The position numbers and the translations under genes are program-made. A stretch of DNA of 64,000 nucleotides from Robinsoniella peoriensis. GTDB taxonomy: Bacteria > Bacillota > Clostridia > Lachnospirales > Lachnospiraceae. Shown here piece by piece: positions 26,388 to 35,200 of this stretch. The first letter of the stretch is position 1, and the number at the start of each line of letters is the position of its first letter. The notes beneath the pieces are model-generated. The model ran no database searches, was not told the origin of the DNA, and was given only the letters and a program-made list of their open reading frames with translations. Where the stretch lies: positions 590,419 through 654,418 of the forward strand of contig NZ_JTGN01000002.1 of the NCBI RefSeq assembly GCF_000797495.1, read 5' to 3'.

Positions 26388-27360
26388 AAAATCCATCCTT
26401 GTCATCCTGGCAGTGGGGGCAGTGCTCCTATTCACGGGCTGGGCGCTGATTGGACACTGGCAGGGGAAGACCAGCCCGGTTAAGATAGTGTTTATCCCTA
26501 AAATTGTGGATGATTCGGATTTTTGGGGATCGCTTACAGAAGGTGCCCAGGTGGCGGCGAAGGAATATGATGCGAATATGACCATTACCGGAGCAGATTC
26601 TGAAAATGACTATATCAAACAAAGGGAGCTGCTGCTTCAGGCGGCAGAGGACAGGCCGGACGTTATCATGATTGCCCCCAGCAGTTTTACGGATATAACG
26701 GATGCAATTAAACAGACACTTGAGATGGGAATAAAGGTTGTGCTTGTGGATTCCTCTATCGACCAGGAACTGGGTTTAACCCTGGTGGCAACCGACAATT
26801 TCCAGGCAGGACAGAAAATGGGAGATTTTATAAAAAAGAATCTGCCGGATAGTGACCCAGTGATCGGCATTGTGGCCCATGTAAAAGGTTCTTCCACCGC
26901 CATGGAGCGAGAGCATGGATTGCGGGACGGACTGGGAGAATACGAAGAAAATATTGTAGATACGGTATTTTGTAATTCCAATTACCAGAAGGCATATGAG
27001 GTTACAAAAGAAATGCTGGAAAAAAATCCTGGTATTAATGTCATAGCAGGATTAAACGAATATTCTGCGGTAGGAGCTGCCCGTGCGGTGAAAGACCTGG
27101 GTCTGGAAGGAAAGATTACTATGGTTGGATTCGACAGTTCTATAGAAGAAATTCAATTGCTGGAAGAAGGCGTCTTCAAGGGGATTATCATTCAAAAGCC
27201 CTTTAATATGGGCTATCTTGGTGTACAGAAGGCAGTGGAAATTGCCCATGGAACCGTCGTAGAGAAAGATGTGAATTCCGGATCGGAATTAATTACGAAA
27301 GATAATATGTATACTGAAGAAAATCAGAAATTGCTGTTTCATTTTCGGGAATCTAACTAG
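26374..27360 (+). CDS. Membrane-anchored sugar-binding sensor protein (periplasmic-binding-protein fold)
   Basis: 328 residues. One N-terminal hydrophobic segment (7-25) without a lipobox cysteine suggests a membrane anchor rather than a lipoprotein. The rest is a type I periplasmic binding fold: IVFIPKIVDDSDFWGSL, MIAPSSFTDITDAI, VLVDSSIDQEL, GIVAHVKGSSTAMEREHGL, AGLNEYSAVGAARAVKDLG and VGFDSSIEEIQLLEEGVFKG. The start is ATG 26374, 8 bases after GGAGGA; ATG 26368 is too close to it. A binding protein in the kinase operon and separate from the transporter suggests it presents ligand to YesM, like the XylFII-LytS-LytR xylose system of clostridia. That role is inferred. Confidence 0.85.
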   Translation: MTKSKKSILVILAVGAVLLFTGWALIGHWQGKTSPVKIVFIPKIVDDSDFWGSLTEGAQVAAKEYDANMTITGADSENDYIKQRELLLQAAEDRPDVIMIAPSSFTDITDAIKQTLEMGIKVVLVDSSIDQELGLTLVATDNFQAGQKMGDFIKKNLPDSDPVIGIVAHVKGSSTAMEREHGLRDGLGEYEENIVDTVFCNSNYQKAYEVTKEMLEKNPGINVIAGLNEYSAVGAARAVKDLGLEGKITMVGFDSSIEEIQLLEEGVFKGIIIQKPFNMGYLGVQKAVEIAHGTVVEKDVNSGSELITKDNMYTEENQKLLFHFRESN

Positions 27361-27366
27361 TATTAC

Positions 27367-27773
27367 AGTGTACAATTTCATCTTAAAATTGGGGTTAGCT
27401 GAGTAAGGGACGCTTTGTAGATGTAGGTAGTGCACGGAAAGATGGGTGTGGGAAACTGGCATGGGCTCCGTCAGCTGGCCGCAGAACTGGTATTTTCTAA
27501 CCTTTCCGAAGCGCTTTTTGGCGGCACGCGGGCATTCACCGAGAAATCCTGATGCATTTCTCGGTTCAGTACCCGCTTAGTATCCGATGGGAGCCAGTCG
27601 AATACTATCCGCCAAAAAACACTCCGGAAAGGTAAGAAAAATACTCAGCTCTGCTCTACGCTTCCTATGCCCATACCAGTTTCCCACACCCATCTTTCCG
27701 AGATAGCATTCGTTGATACAAAGCTGGTTTTCTCAGCATGGTGGAACCCCAGGGGGGTGGCATGCTGTACACT
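27367..27773 (-). repeat. Large fold-back element, copy A (candidate structured RNA, probably minus strand)
   Basis: This 407-bp block between the sensor and transporter operons has no credible gene. It folds on itself through nested stems. From outside in they are 27367-27374/27766-27773 (AGTGTACA), 27390-27396/27745-27751 (TGGGGTT), 27398-27403/27732-27737 (GCTGAG), 27412-27419/27717-27724 (GCTTTGTA), 27435-27466/27669-27700 (32 bp, one C-A opposition) and 27500-27524/27609-27633 (25 bp). The last encloses two hairpins: 27538-27547/27556-27565 (ACCGAGAAAT, loop CCTGATGC), itself on stem GCGGG/CCCGC, and 27578-27607 (TAGTAT/ATACTA, apex CGATGG-GAG-CCA). Copies B and C are at 63258 and 63775. 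The C-A oppositions would be G-U pairs in minus-strand RNA. Confidence 0.85.
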
Positions 27774-27842
27774 ATTGGCATCGAACGTATAAAATGCATA
27801 AGGCAGCTTTAGCTTATCATTGTGGACTGGTTGTTCATTCTG

Positions 27843-27985
27843 CTAAATCTTAAGTATCTTATATACATAAAATCTTAGAATCTAAAAATATAAAAATCTT
27901 AAAATATAAAAATCTTAAAATCTTAAAATCTTAAAATCTAAAAATCTTAAAAATCTAAAAGACTAAAAAATCTAAATATCTTATA
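27843..27985. repeat. AT-rich array of short AAAATCTTA-like repeats
   Basis: About twelve imperfect direct repeats of AAAATCT(T/A)A lie in 140 bp between copy A of the fold-back element and the transporter promoter. The spacing is irregular (about 8-14 bp). It could act as a curved or UP-like DNA tract, a protein-loading array, or simply be slipped-strand sequence. Nothing else is seen in 27774-28090 apart from this array. Confidence 0.7.
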
Positions 27986-28090
27986 TTTCCAAACATCTGA
28001 TACAATTGCAAACAGCGTCAGCTTGTCACAACCCAGAGTTTCTGCCTGTTGAGAGAATCGGCTTTAGGCAATTAAGTCATTTTGTACACT

Positions 28091-28177
28091 AAAAGGTAAA
28101 AAATTTATTATACAGTAAGATTTTTACCTTTTCTAAGAAGATATTCTATTGTTATATTCACAATTTAGACATATAAT
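28091..28177 (+). promoter_or_regulatory. Hairpin and promoter upstream of the sugar ABC transporter operon
   Basis: AAAAGGTAAAAA (28091-28102) pairs with TTTTTACCTTTT (28121-28132), a terminator-like hairpin that may insulate the operon. The promoter follows: TTGTTA (28149-28154), 17 bp, TATAAT (28172-28177). The sensor/regulator operon ends 0.8 kb upstream, so the transporter is a separate unit. Confidence 0.72.
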
Positions 28178-28238
28178 GTTCATTAGTTAGAAGAAAGTTA
28201 TTTAATAACTGCAAAAAAAAGAAATGGAAGGTGAGAAC

Positions 28239-29732
28239 GTGGGTGATGTAATACTGACAATGAAAGGCATTGATAAGTCTTTCCCCGGAGTCCATGCCTT
28301 AAAAGAGGTTAATCTGGAATTAAAAAAAGGTGAAGTTCATGCACTTATGGGTGAGAACGGAGCCGGTAAATCAACTTTGATGAAAGTATTAACCGGAATT
28401 TATGCTAAGGACAAAGGTACCATTACATTTGAGGGTAAAGAAGTAGAGTTCAAAAGCCCAAAAGAAGCTCAGACAGCAGGTATCGTTATTGTGCATCAGG
28501 AATTGAACATGATGAATCATTTGACTGTTGCTCAAAATATATTTATCGGACGCGAAAGCATGAACGGTAAAATGATCAATGACAGAAAGATGAATGTCGA
28601 AGCACAAAAATTATTTGATTTATTGAATATTGATATTGATCCTAAGGATACGATGGGACATCTTACAGTAGGAAGGCAGCAGATGTGTGAAATTGCAAAG
28701 GCTATTTCAACGGATGCAAAGGTGATTGTATTTGATGAACCGACAGCTGCACTTACGGATGCTGAAATCACTGACTTGTTTAAGATCATCGATGACCTTC
28801 GCAAGAAGAATATCGGAATTATCTACATATCTCACAGAATGGATGAAATTAAGCGGATTACTGACAGAGTAACAGTTATGCGTGACGGTGAGTATGTAGG
28901 AACAATCGTAACAAAAGATTCCACGAAGGATGATATCATCAATATGATGGTTGGACGTGTTGTTTATGAAGACCCCAAAGAACACAGCAATGTACCTCCA
29001 AATGCGCCGGTTGTATTAAGTGTTAAAAACTTGAATGCCGGAAAGATGGTCAGAAATGTAAGCTTTGATCTTCACAAAGGAGAAATCCTTGGTTTCTCAG
29101 GACTTATGGGAGCCGGAAGAACAGAGACAGCAAGAGCATTGTTCGGAGCCGATAAAAAAGACAGCGGTGAAGTATATATCAATGGCAAAAAGGTTGAGAT
29201 CAAGAGTCCTCAGGACGCAGTAAATGCGGGTATCGGATACCTGTCAGAAGACAGAAAGCGTTTCGGTGTAAATGTTGAAAAAACAGTAGCTGAAAATACG
29301 ACGATGGCTTCCCTGGAGAACTTTACAAACGGTCTTTTCATCGATAAGAAAAAAGAAAAAGAAGTTACCAGGAAGTATGTAGAAGCTTTAAAGACAAAAA
29401 CACCTTCGATTGAACAGAAAGTAAAAAACTTATCTGGTGGTAACCAGCAGAAGGTTGTTATAGCAAAATGGCTTACCAGAGACTGTGACATCCTGATTTT
29501 CGACGAACCTACCCGTGGTATTGACGTCGGTGCAAAGAGCGAGATTTATGCTCTGATGAATGAACTTGTAAAAGATGGAAAATCCATTATCATGATTTCA
29601 TCAGAACTTACGGAAGTACTTCGTATGAGTGACAGAGTCATTATTATGTGCGAAGGCCGCAAGACTGGAGAGCTTTCCATTGAAGAAGCTTCTCAGGAAA
29701 AGATCATGCATGCTGCAACATTAAGAGAATAA
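28239..29732 (+). CDS. Sugar ABC transporter ATPase with two cassettes (MglA/RbsA type)
   Basis: 497 residues. The first cassette has Walker A GENGAGKST, signature LTVGRQQM and Walker B VIVFDEPTAAL. The second has degenerate Walker A GLMGAGRTE, signature LSGGNQQK and Walker B ILIFDEPTRGIDVG. This two-domain layout is diagnostic of the CUT2 monosaccharide family. The start is GTG 28239, since GGAAGGTGAG precedes it; the in-frame ATG at 28224 would start before that site. The 18 bases around this start are identical to those at atpB (39879-39896). It powers import of a monosaccharide, probably L-fucose given the downstream genes. Confidence 0.93.
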   Translation: MGDVILTMKGIDKSFPGVHALKEVNLELKKGEVHALMGENGAGKSTLMKVLTGIYAKDKGTITFEGKEVEFKSPKEAQTAGIVIVHQELNMMNHLTVAQNIFIGRESMNGKMINDRKMNVEAQKLFDLLNIDIDPKDTMGHLTVGRQQMCEIAKAISTDAKVIVFDEPTAALTDAEITDLFKIIDDLRKKNIGIIYISHRMDEIKRITDRVTVMRDGEYVGTIVTKDSTKDDIINMMVGRVVYEDPKEHSNVPPNAPVVLSVKNLNAGKMVRNVSFDLHKGEILGFSGLMGAGRTETARALFGADKKDSGEVYINGKKVEIKSPQDAVNAGIGYLSEDRKRFGVNVEKTVAENTTMASLENFTNGLFIDKKKEKEVTRKYVEALKTKTPSIEQKVKNLSGGNQQKVVIAKWLTRDCDILIFDEPTRGIDVGAKSEIYALMNELVKDGKSIIMISSELTEVLRMSDRVIIMCEGRKTGELSIEEASQEKIMHAATLRE

Positions 29733-29750
29733 TCAGGAGGGTAAGAGAAA

Positions 29751-30740
29751 ATGGCAGAGCAGAAAAAAGGAAAGTTAGGAAGTATTGGAACGCAGAAATT
29801 GGTAGCGGTATTAGCACTGGTTGTATTATTTATCTTCTTTTGTATAGCCGGAAACAATTTTGCTCAATATAGTACATTTATCAGTATTTTAGATTCATCT
29901 TATTACATTGGATTTTTAGCAATTGGTGTAACTTTTGTAATTATTACAGGCGGAATTGACTTATCAATCGGTACAGTCTGTGTCTGCTGTGCATTGATCG
30001 GCGGTACTTTATTTAATAAAGCAGGTCTTCCGATGGCACTTTGTATGGTAGTAATCTTAGTTTTAGGTATCTTATTCGGTATGGCAAACGGCTTAATGGT
30101 TTCTGTAATGGGACTGCCAGCTTTTATCGCTACACTGGGTATGATGATGATCACAAGAGGTTTAGGTTCTATCGTAACAGCAACAGCAAGTGTTACTTTC
30201 CCACAGGGTGAGTCAGCAGGAAGCTGGTTTAGAAATATCTTCAAGTTCCAGGGAGAAGGACTTCCGCTAGCCGGAATTCCAACAGGATTTATCTTATTGA
30301 TTGTATTAGCAATTATTATGTCCATCTTCTTAAATAAAACCCGTCCTGGACGTTACATCCTTGCATTAGGAAGTAATAAAGAAGCAACCAGACTGTCTGG
30401 TGTAAACGTAGTAAAATGGGAAACATTAGCATATGTAATCAGTGGATTCTTTGCAGCATTAGCAGGTATCTCCTATGCAGCAGTTTACTTAACCATCATG
30501 CCTGGTACAGGTAATGGTTACGAATTGGATGCAATCGCCGGCGTAGTTATCGGTGGTACATCTCTTTCCGGTGGTGTTGGTTCCGTATCCGGTACTTTAA
30601 TTGGTGTATTCATCATGTCCGTACTGAAAACAGGTCTTCCATTTATTGGATTACAGCCTCACTATCAGTTATTTATTACTGGTTTCGTATTAATCATCGC
30701 AGTATTTGCCGATGTTTATAACAGAAGAAAACAGGGTTAA
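29751..30740 (+). CDS. Sugar ABC transporter permease (MglC/RbsC type)
   Basis: 329 residues with eight to ten hydrophobic segments of the BPD_transp_2 family. Family landmarks are VTFVIITGGIDLSIGTV, LPAFIATLGMMMITRGL, NKTRPGRYILALGSNKEATRLSG and GTSLSGGVGSVSGTLIG. It forms the channel of the CUT2 importer with the ATPase 18 bp upstream. Codon use is smoother than in flanking accessory genes (many TTA, GTA and GGT), as is usual for a highly expressed operon. Confidence 0.94.
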   Translation: MAEQKKGKLGSIGTQKLVAVLALVVLFIFFCIAGNNFAQYSTFISILDSSYYIGFLAIGVTFVIITGGIDLSIGTVCVCCALIGGTLFNKAGLPMALCMVVILVLGILFGMANGLMVSVMGLPAFIATLGMMMITRGLGSIVTATASVTFPQGESAGSWFRNIFKFQGEGLPLAGIPTGFILLIVLAIIMSIFLNKTRPGRYILALGSNKEATRLSGVNVVKWETLAYVISGFFAALAGISYAAVYLTIMPGTGNGYELDAIAGVVIGGTSLSGGVGSVSGTLIGVFIMSVLKTGLPFIGLQPHYQLFITGFVLIIAVFADVYNRRKQG

Positions 30741-30767
30741 TCAGTAGCATCTATTAATGTTATTCAG

Positions 30768-30790
30768 TCTTCCTGCAATATGCAGGAAGA
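30768..30790 (+). promoter_or_regulatory. Intercistronic hairpin before the binding-protein gene
   Basis: TCTTCCTGCA (30768-30777) pairs perfectly with TGCAGGAAGA (30781-30790) with a three-base loop and no T-run. It probably stabilises the 3' end of upstream mRNA or tunes the ratio of binding protein to channel. Confidence 0.6.
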
Positions 30791-30832
30791 TCAAAATAAA
30801 AACTTCAAATTCTATTAAGGGAGGATTTAACA

Positions 30833-32038
30833 ATGAAGAAAAAAGTGATTAGTGTAGTATTAGGCGTATCTATGGTAGCAGCTTTAGCCGTAGGGTGTGG
30901 AAGTTCCGAAACAAAAACAACAGAAGCAGCAACAAAAGCAGCTTCAGAAAAAGAAACTACAGCAGCAACAACTGAGGCAGCAAGCGAAGCAGCATCTGAG
31001 GCAGCTACAACAGAAGCAGCAGGAAGCGAAGCAACTTCAGAAGCTTCTACTACAGCAGCAGCTACAGGGGATTACAGTGATGTTACAGTTGAAATCGTTG
31101 CAAAAGGTTTCCAGCATGACTTCTGGAAAGCTGTTAAGTTAGGTACCGAAAAAGCTGCAGAAGAACTTGGATTAAAAGGAACAAACTTCGTTGGACCGCA
31201 GAATGAAAGTGCAATTCCAGAACAGGTTGAGCAGTTAAAGAATGCAATCAATAAAAAACCAAGTGCTATTTGTCTGGCAGCTCTTGATACAGAAGCAGTA
31301 TTAGGTTCTTTAAATGATGCACAGGCATCAGGAATCCCGGTTGTTGGATTTGACTCAGGTGTACCAGATGCTCCGGAAGGTGCAATTGTTGCTAATGCAG
31401 CTACAGATAACTATGCAGCAGGCGAGCTTGCAGCAGAAAAATTATATGACCTGATCAAAGACAAAGTAACAGATCCAGCTGAAACAGTAAGAATCGGCTG
31501 TGTATCCCAGGATGCTACATCTCAGTCTATCGGTGAACGTACTGGCGGTTTCATTGATAAAATGGTTTCTTTAATCGGAGCTGACAAAACTTCTGTTGAA
31601 GGACATGACAAATACAATGCAAAAGTTGACGGAGCAAAAGTTATCATCGAAGTAGGTATTCCTGCAACAACAGATGATGCAGCATGTGTTACAGTAGCAA
31701 ATACACTGTTAAACAAAGCTGACTTAGTAGCAATTTATGGTTCTAACGAATTCTCAGCTAAGAATATCGTTACAGCTAATGAAAGTTTACAGAAACTTGG
31801 CGCTGACAAAATCATCGCTGTAGGATTTGACTCCGGTAAAATCCAGTTACAGGCAATCAAAGATGGTATCTTCGCAGGATCTATCACACAGAACCCAGTA
31901 CAGATCGGTTACCAGGCAGTTACTTTAGCAGCAAAAGCAGCTAAAGGTGAAGAAGTAGCTGATGTTGATACAGGATGCTTATATTACACAGCTGAAACTA
32001 TGGAAGATCCAGACATCGCTCCTTGTCTGTACGAATAA
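30833..32038 (+). CDS. Sugar ABC transporter substrate-binding lipoprotein (MglB/RbsB type)
   Basis: 401 residues. The signal peptide ends in a lipobox (LAVGC, Cys at about residue 22). A linker at about 25-80 of almost only Thr, Ala, Ser and Glu then spaces it from the membrane. The binding domain is a type I periplasmic fold (VEIVAKGFQHDFWKAVKLG, NAINKKPSAICLAALDT, VVGFDSGVPDAPEG, AIYGSNEFSAKNIV, AVGFDSGKIQLQAIKDGIFAGSITQNPVQIGYQ). It delivers a monosaccharide to the importer. GH29 and fucU downstream make L-fucose the best guess, but this is not proven by the sequence. Confidence 0.92.
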   Translation: MKKKVISVVLGVSMVAALAVGCGSSETKTTEAATKAASEKETTAATTEAASEAASEAATTEAAGSEATSEASTTAAATGDYSDVTVEIVAKGFQHDFWKAVKLGTEKAAEELGLKGTNFVGPQNESAIPEQVEQLKNAINKKPSAICLAALDTEAVLGSLNDAQASGIPVVGFDSGVPDAPEGAIVANAATDNYAAGELAAEKLYDLIKDKVTDPAETVRIGCVSQDATSQSIGERTGGFIDKMVSLIGADKTSVEGHDKYNAKVDGAKVIIEVGIPATTDDAACVTVANTLLNKADLVAIYGSNEFSAKNIVTANESLQKLGADKIIAVGFDSGKIQLQAIKDGIFAGSITQNPVQIGYQAVTLAAKAAKGEEVADVDTGCLYYTAETMEDPDIAPCLYE

Positions 32039-32099
32039 TCCGTAGATTGTACTGAACTACTTTTAACTCATAGTTTTAATTTAATATGCTTCAAAACGG

Positions 32100-32136
32100 A
32101 ATAGAGAGTGGATTGTAAATTCCCTCTCTATTTTTG
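32100..32136 (+). terminator. Terminator of the sugar transporter operon
   Basis: ATAGAGAG (32101-32108) pairs with CTCTCTAT (32124-32131), followed by T's. Confidence 0.85.
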
Positions 32137-32148
32137 TATTTAAATTGC

Positions 32149-32177
32149 TTGGTAATTAATGGATAAAAGGATAAAAT
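32149..32177 (+). promoter_or_regulatory. Promoter of the GH29 gene
   Basis: TTGGTA (32149-32154) and TAAAAT (32172-32177) are 17 bp apart, about 60 bp before the start codon. Confidence 0.6.
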
Positions 32178-32239
32178 ATTCTGATTTTTCAGAATTTTTT
32201 ATAAAGTAACCAAAAATATACAAGAAAAGGAGAAGAGGT

Positions 32240-35200
32240 ATGAAGAAAACTTGGAAAAGATTTGTGTCGTCAGCAATGACCGCAGCGATGATCGTACCGG
32301 GAGTTTTAGCACCGGTAAGCTCGATGAGCGTTAAGGCGGAAGCCCAGGGAGCAAACAGGGAGGGAGTCTACAGCATTGATTTGAGTGATAATGGAACTGC
32401 AGCGCCGGCTCCATGGGGGGTAACACCGAGCCAGAATCAATACGATTACCAGAAACAGGAATTAGCTGCGTTTTGTCACTTCGGCATGAATACTTATACC
32501 AACACGGAATGGGGTAATGGGAAAGAATCACCAAGCAGTTTTGCACTTGAAAATGATTTTGATGCAGATAACATGGTAAAATCATTGCAGGATGCAGGAT
32601 TTAAGAAGTTAATCATTACGGCAAAGCATCATGATGGATTTTGTATATGGAGAAGCGAGTATACAGATCATGATCTGGAAAGTACTGATTATAAGGGGGA
32701 CGTGCTGAAGGAAATTTCCGCAGCATGTACAAAGTATGATATGGATATGGGATTATACTTATCACCGTGGGATGTAAATAATCCGTCATATGGATATCGT
32801 GATGAACAGGGGAATCCAACTGATAAAGAGCATGACGTTTTAGATTATAATAAGTATTATAATAACCAGCTCCAGGAGATTCTGGGAAATAACGAATATG
32901 GAAATAACGGACATTTCGTAGAAGTGTGGATGGATGGAGCAAAGGGCGACGGTTCCATGGCTCAGGATTATGATTTTGACTTATGGTTTGATACAATCCA
33001 GAAAAACGAAGGAATTGCTTCTAAAAAATATGAATCTGATTGTATGTTATTTGGTGCTCAATCCCGCACAACAGTACGTTGGATCGGGAATGAAAGCGGT
33101 TTTGCCAACGAAGAGACCTGGTCGAAGTCAAGAGTGGATAAAGAGAGAGATACCATTGACAGCAGACAGGTAGGGGGAGCAACCTCGGGATATCATGACG
33201 GCAATCAATGGACAGTTCCGGAGGTAGATGCAAAGATTACATCGGGCTGGTTCTGGGGACCGGGTAAGAAGACACCCCTCAGTCTGGAACAGCTATCCAA
33301 TATGTATTTCGATTCTGTTGGACATGGTGCGGTTCTGTTATTAAATATACCGCCGAACAGGGAAGGCACGATCGATCAGCCTATTCTGGACCGGGTTGCA
33401 GAATTCGGAACGAATATCAATGAGACGTTTAAGAAGAATTTAGCTGCGCAGGAAGGCGTGACTATTTCTGCATCATCGGTAAGGGGAGATGATATTGCGT
33501 ACTCACCGGATAATTTAAAAGATAATAATGATGATACCTATTGGACCATGGATGATGGCTCCACTACAGGTTCCATAACAATAGACCTTGGATCAACCAA
33601 AACATTTGATGTGGTATCCATAGAAGAAGCGATTAAGCTGGGACAGCGTGTTTCTTCCTTTACCGTGGAATACCAGAACCAGGGCGGAGAATGGAAAAAG
33701 TTTGCAGAAGGGACTACAATCGGTCCGAAAAAACTCTGCCGGAAAACTCCTGTAAAAGCAGATAAGGTACGCATTAATATAACCGGCTCTTATGCAGTTC
33801 CTGTAATCAGTGAAGTAGGACTCTATAAAGCATCCCAGGGATTTGAAGTAGGTCAGGCGATCCCGGATGGCCTGGATAACATCGACATCAAAGATACGGA
33901 TACGGCAGATGGAATTGGATTTGAAATCGGAAACGGATGGACTCAGGAAACCGGTTCCCAGTACACAAATGGTACGAACATGTGGGCAAATCCAAGAGCT
34001 GAAGTAACACTTAAGTTTAAAGGGACTAAAGCGTGGCTTTTAGGAACACAGGACCCGAATCACGGAACAGCAGATTTGTATATTGACGGTGCTTCAGAGC
34101 CTGTAACCATTGATACAAGTGCATCCAAGAGAGCAGTTGGACAGGTCTTATATGAAACTCCGGACTTAGAGGATGGACAGCACACCATCAGACTGGTAGT
34201 GAAGAACAAAGCAATCGGACTGGAAGCGGCATTATCATTAAATAATGGCGGAAAAGGAATGTTTGAATTAGAACAATCTTCCTATACGGTACCGGAAGAT
34301 ACGGTAAATGAGTTTGTGGTAAAACGTATCGGAGGTTCCAAAGGCAGGGCAACCGTTCTGTTCCAGGATAATCCGGGAACGGCAGTGCAAAGTGAATACA
34401 TACCTACAGAGGGAATTGAACTGGTATTTGAAGAGGGAGAAACTGAAAAAACAGCCCATGTAACAACAAAACGCCAGACATTAAATACCGGTGATCTGTA
34501 CTTCAGCGTTGACCTGGTAGAGCCATCCGATGGCACGGTACTTGGATTTAAACCATCTGCCCGTGTAACCATTACAGATGCTGATAAGATCACAAAAGCA
34601 ATGGTGTCAGAACTGATTGCATCTACCGACTCCCTGGTAAGCGCATATTACAAGGAAGACAGCTGGAACGCAATGCTGGATGCCAAAAAAGAGGCTCAGA
34701 AGGTTGTTGATAATGAAAGTCCAACCGGAGTTGCAATCACAAATGCATATAATAATCTGAAAGCAGCGATTGACGGACTGGTGTCCAGAGATCCATATAC
34801 AGAAGAAGATCCGTTTGTCTTCCCGGCATATAAAGATCAGTCGAAGCTTCTGGAAGCAGAATTTTTTGCCCTGGATCCGATTGAAGGGGATAAATATGTA
34901 AGAATTACAGAAAGTGACCAGGCAAGTAACGGAAAAGAAGTAAACTGGTTTGAACCTGGAAATAAGATTATACTTCATTATACAGCTGAAAAAGCAGGTA
35001 CCTACAATCTGGAAGCTACCTATCGCAGCGGCAGGGCACAGAACAATCCAAATGCATTTGTATGGAGTGGTGACAAGATTGAAAGCGGCAGCCAGGATGT
35101 ATACGGTGAAGACGGAGCTTCAGAATATCACAAAGTGGTACTTCCGATTAAGATTACAGAAGCAGGTGCCGGAACCCTTATCTTTACAGCGGATGCAAAA

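Noticed and set aside
27367..27773. Group II intron, IS element or known riboswitch
   Set aside because: No transposase or reverse transcriptase frame, no domain V-type hairpin, and no recognised aptamer. A non-autonomous fold-back transposon remains possible.
30897..31142. Gln/Lys-rich plus-strand frame inside the binding-protein gene
   Set aside because: It is the alternative frame of the Thr/Ala/Ser/Glu linker and has no start site of its own.
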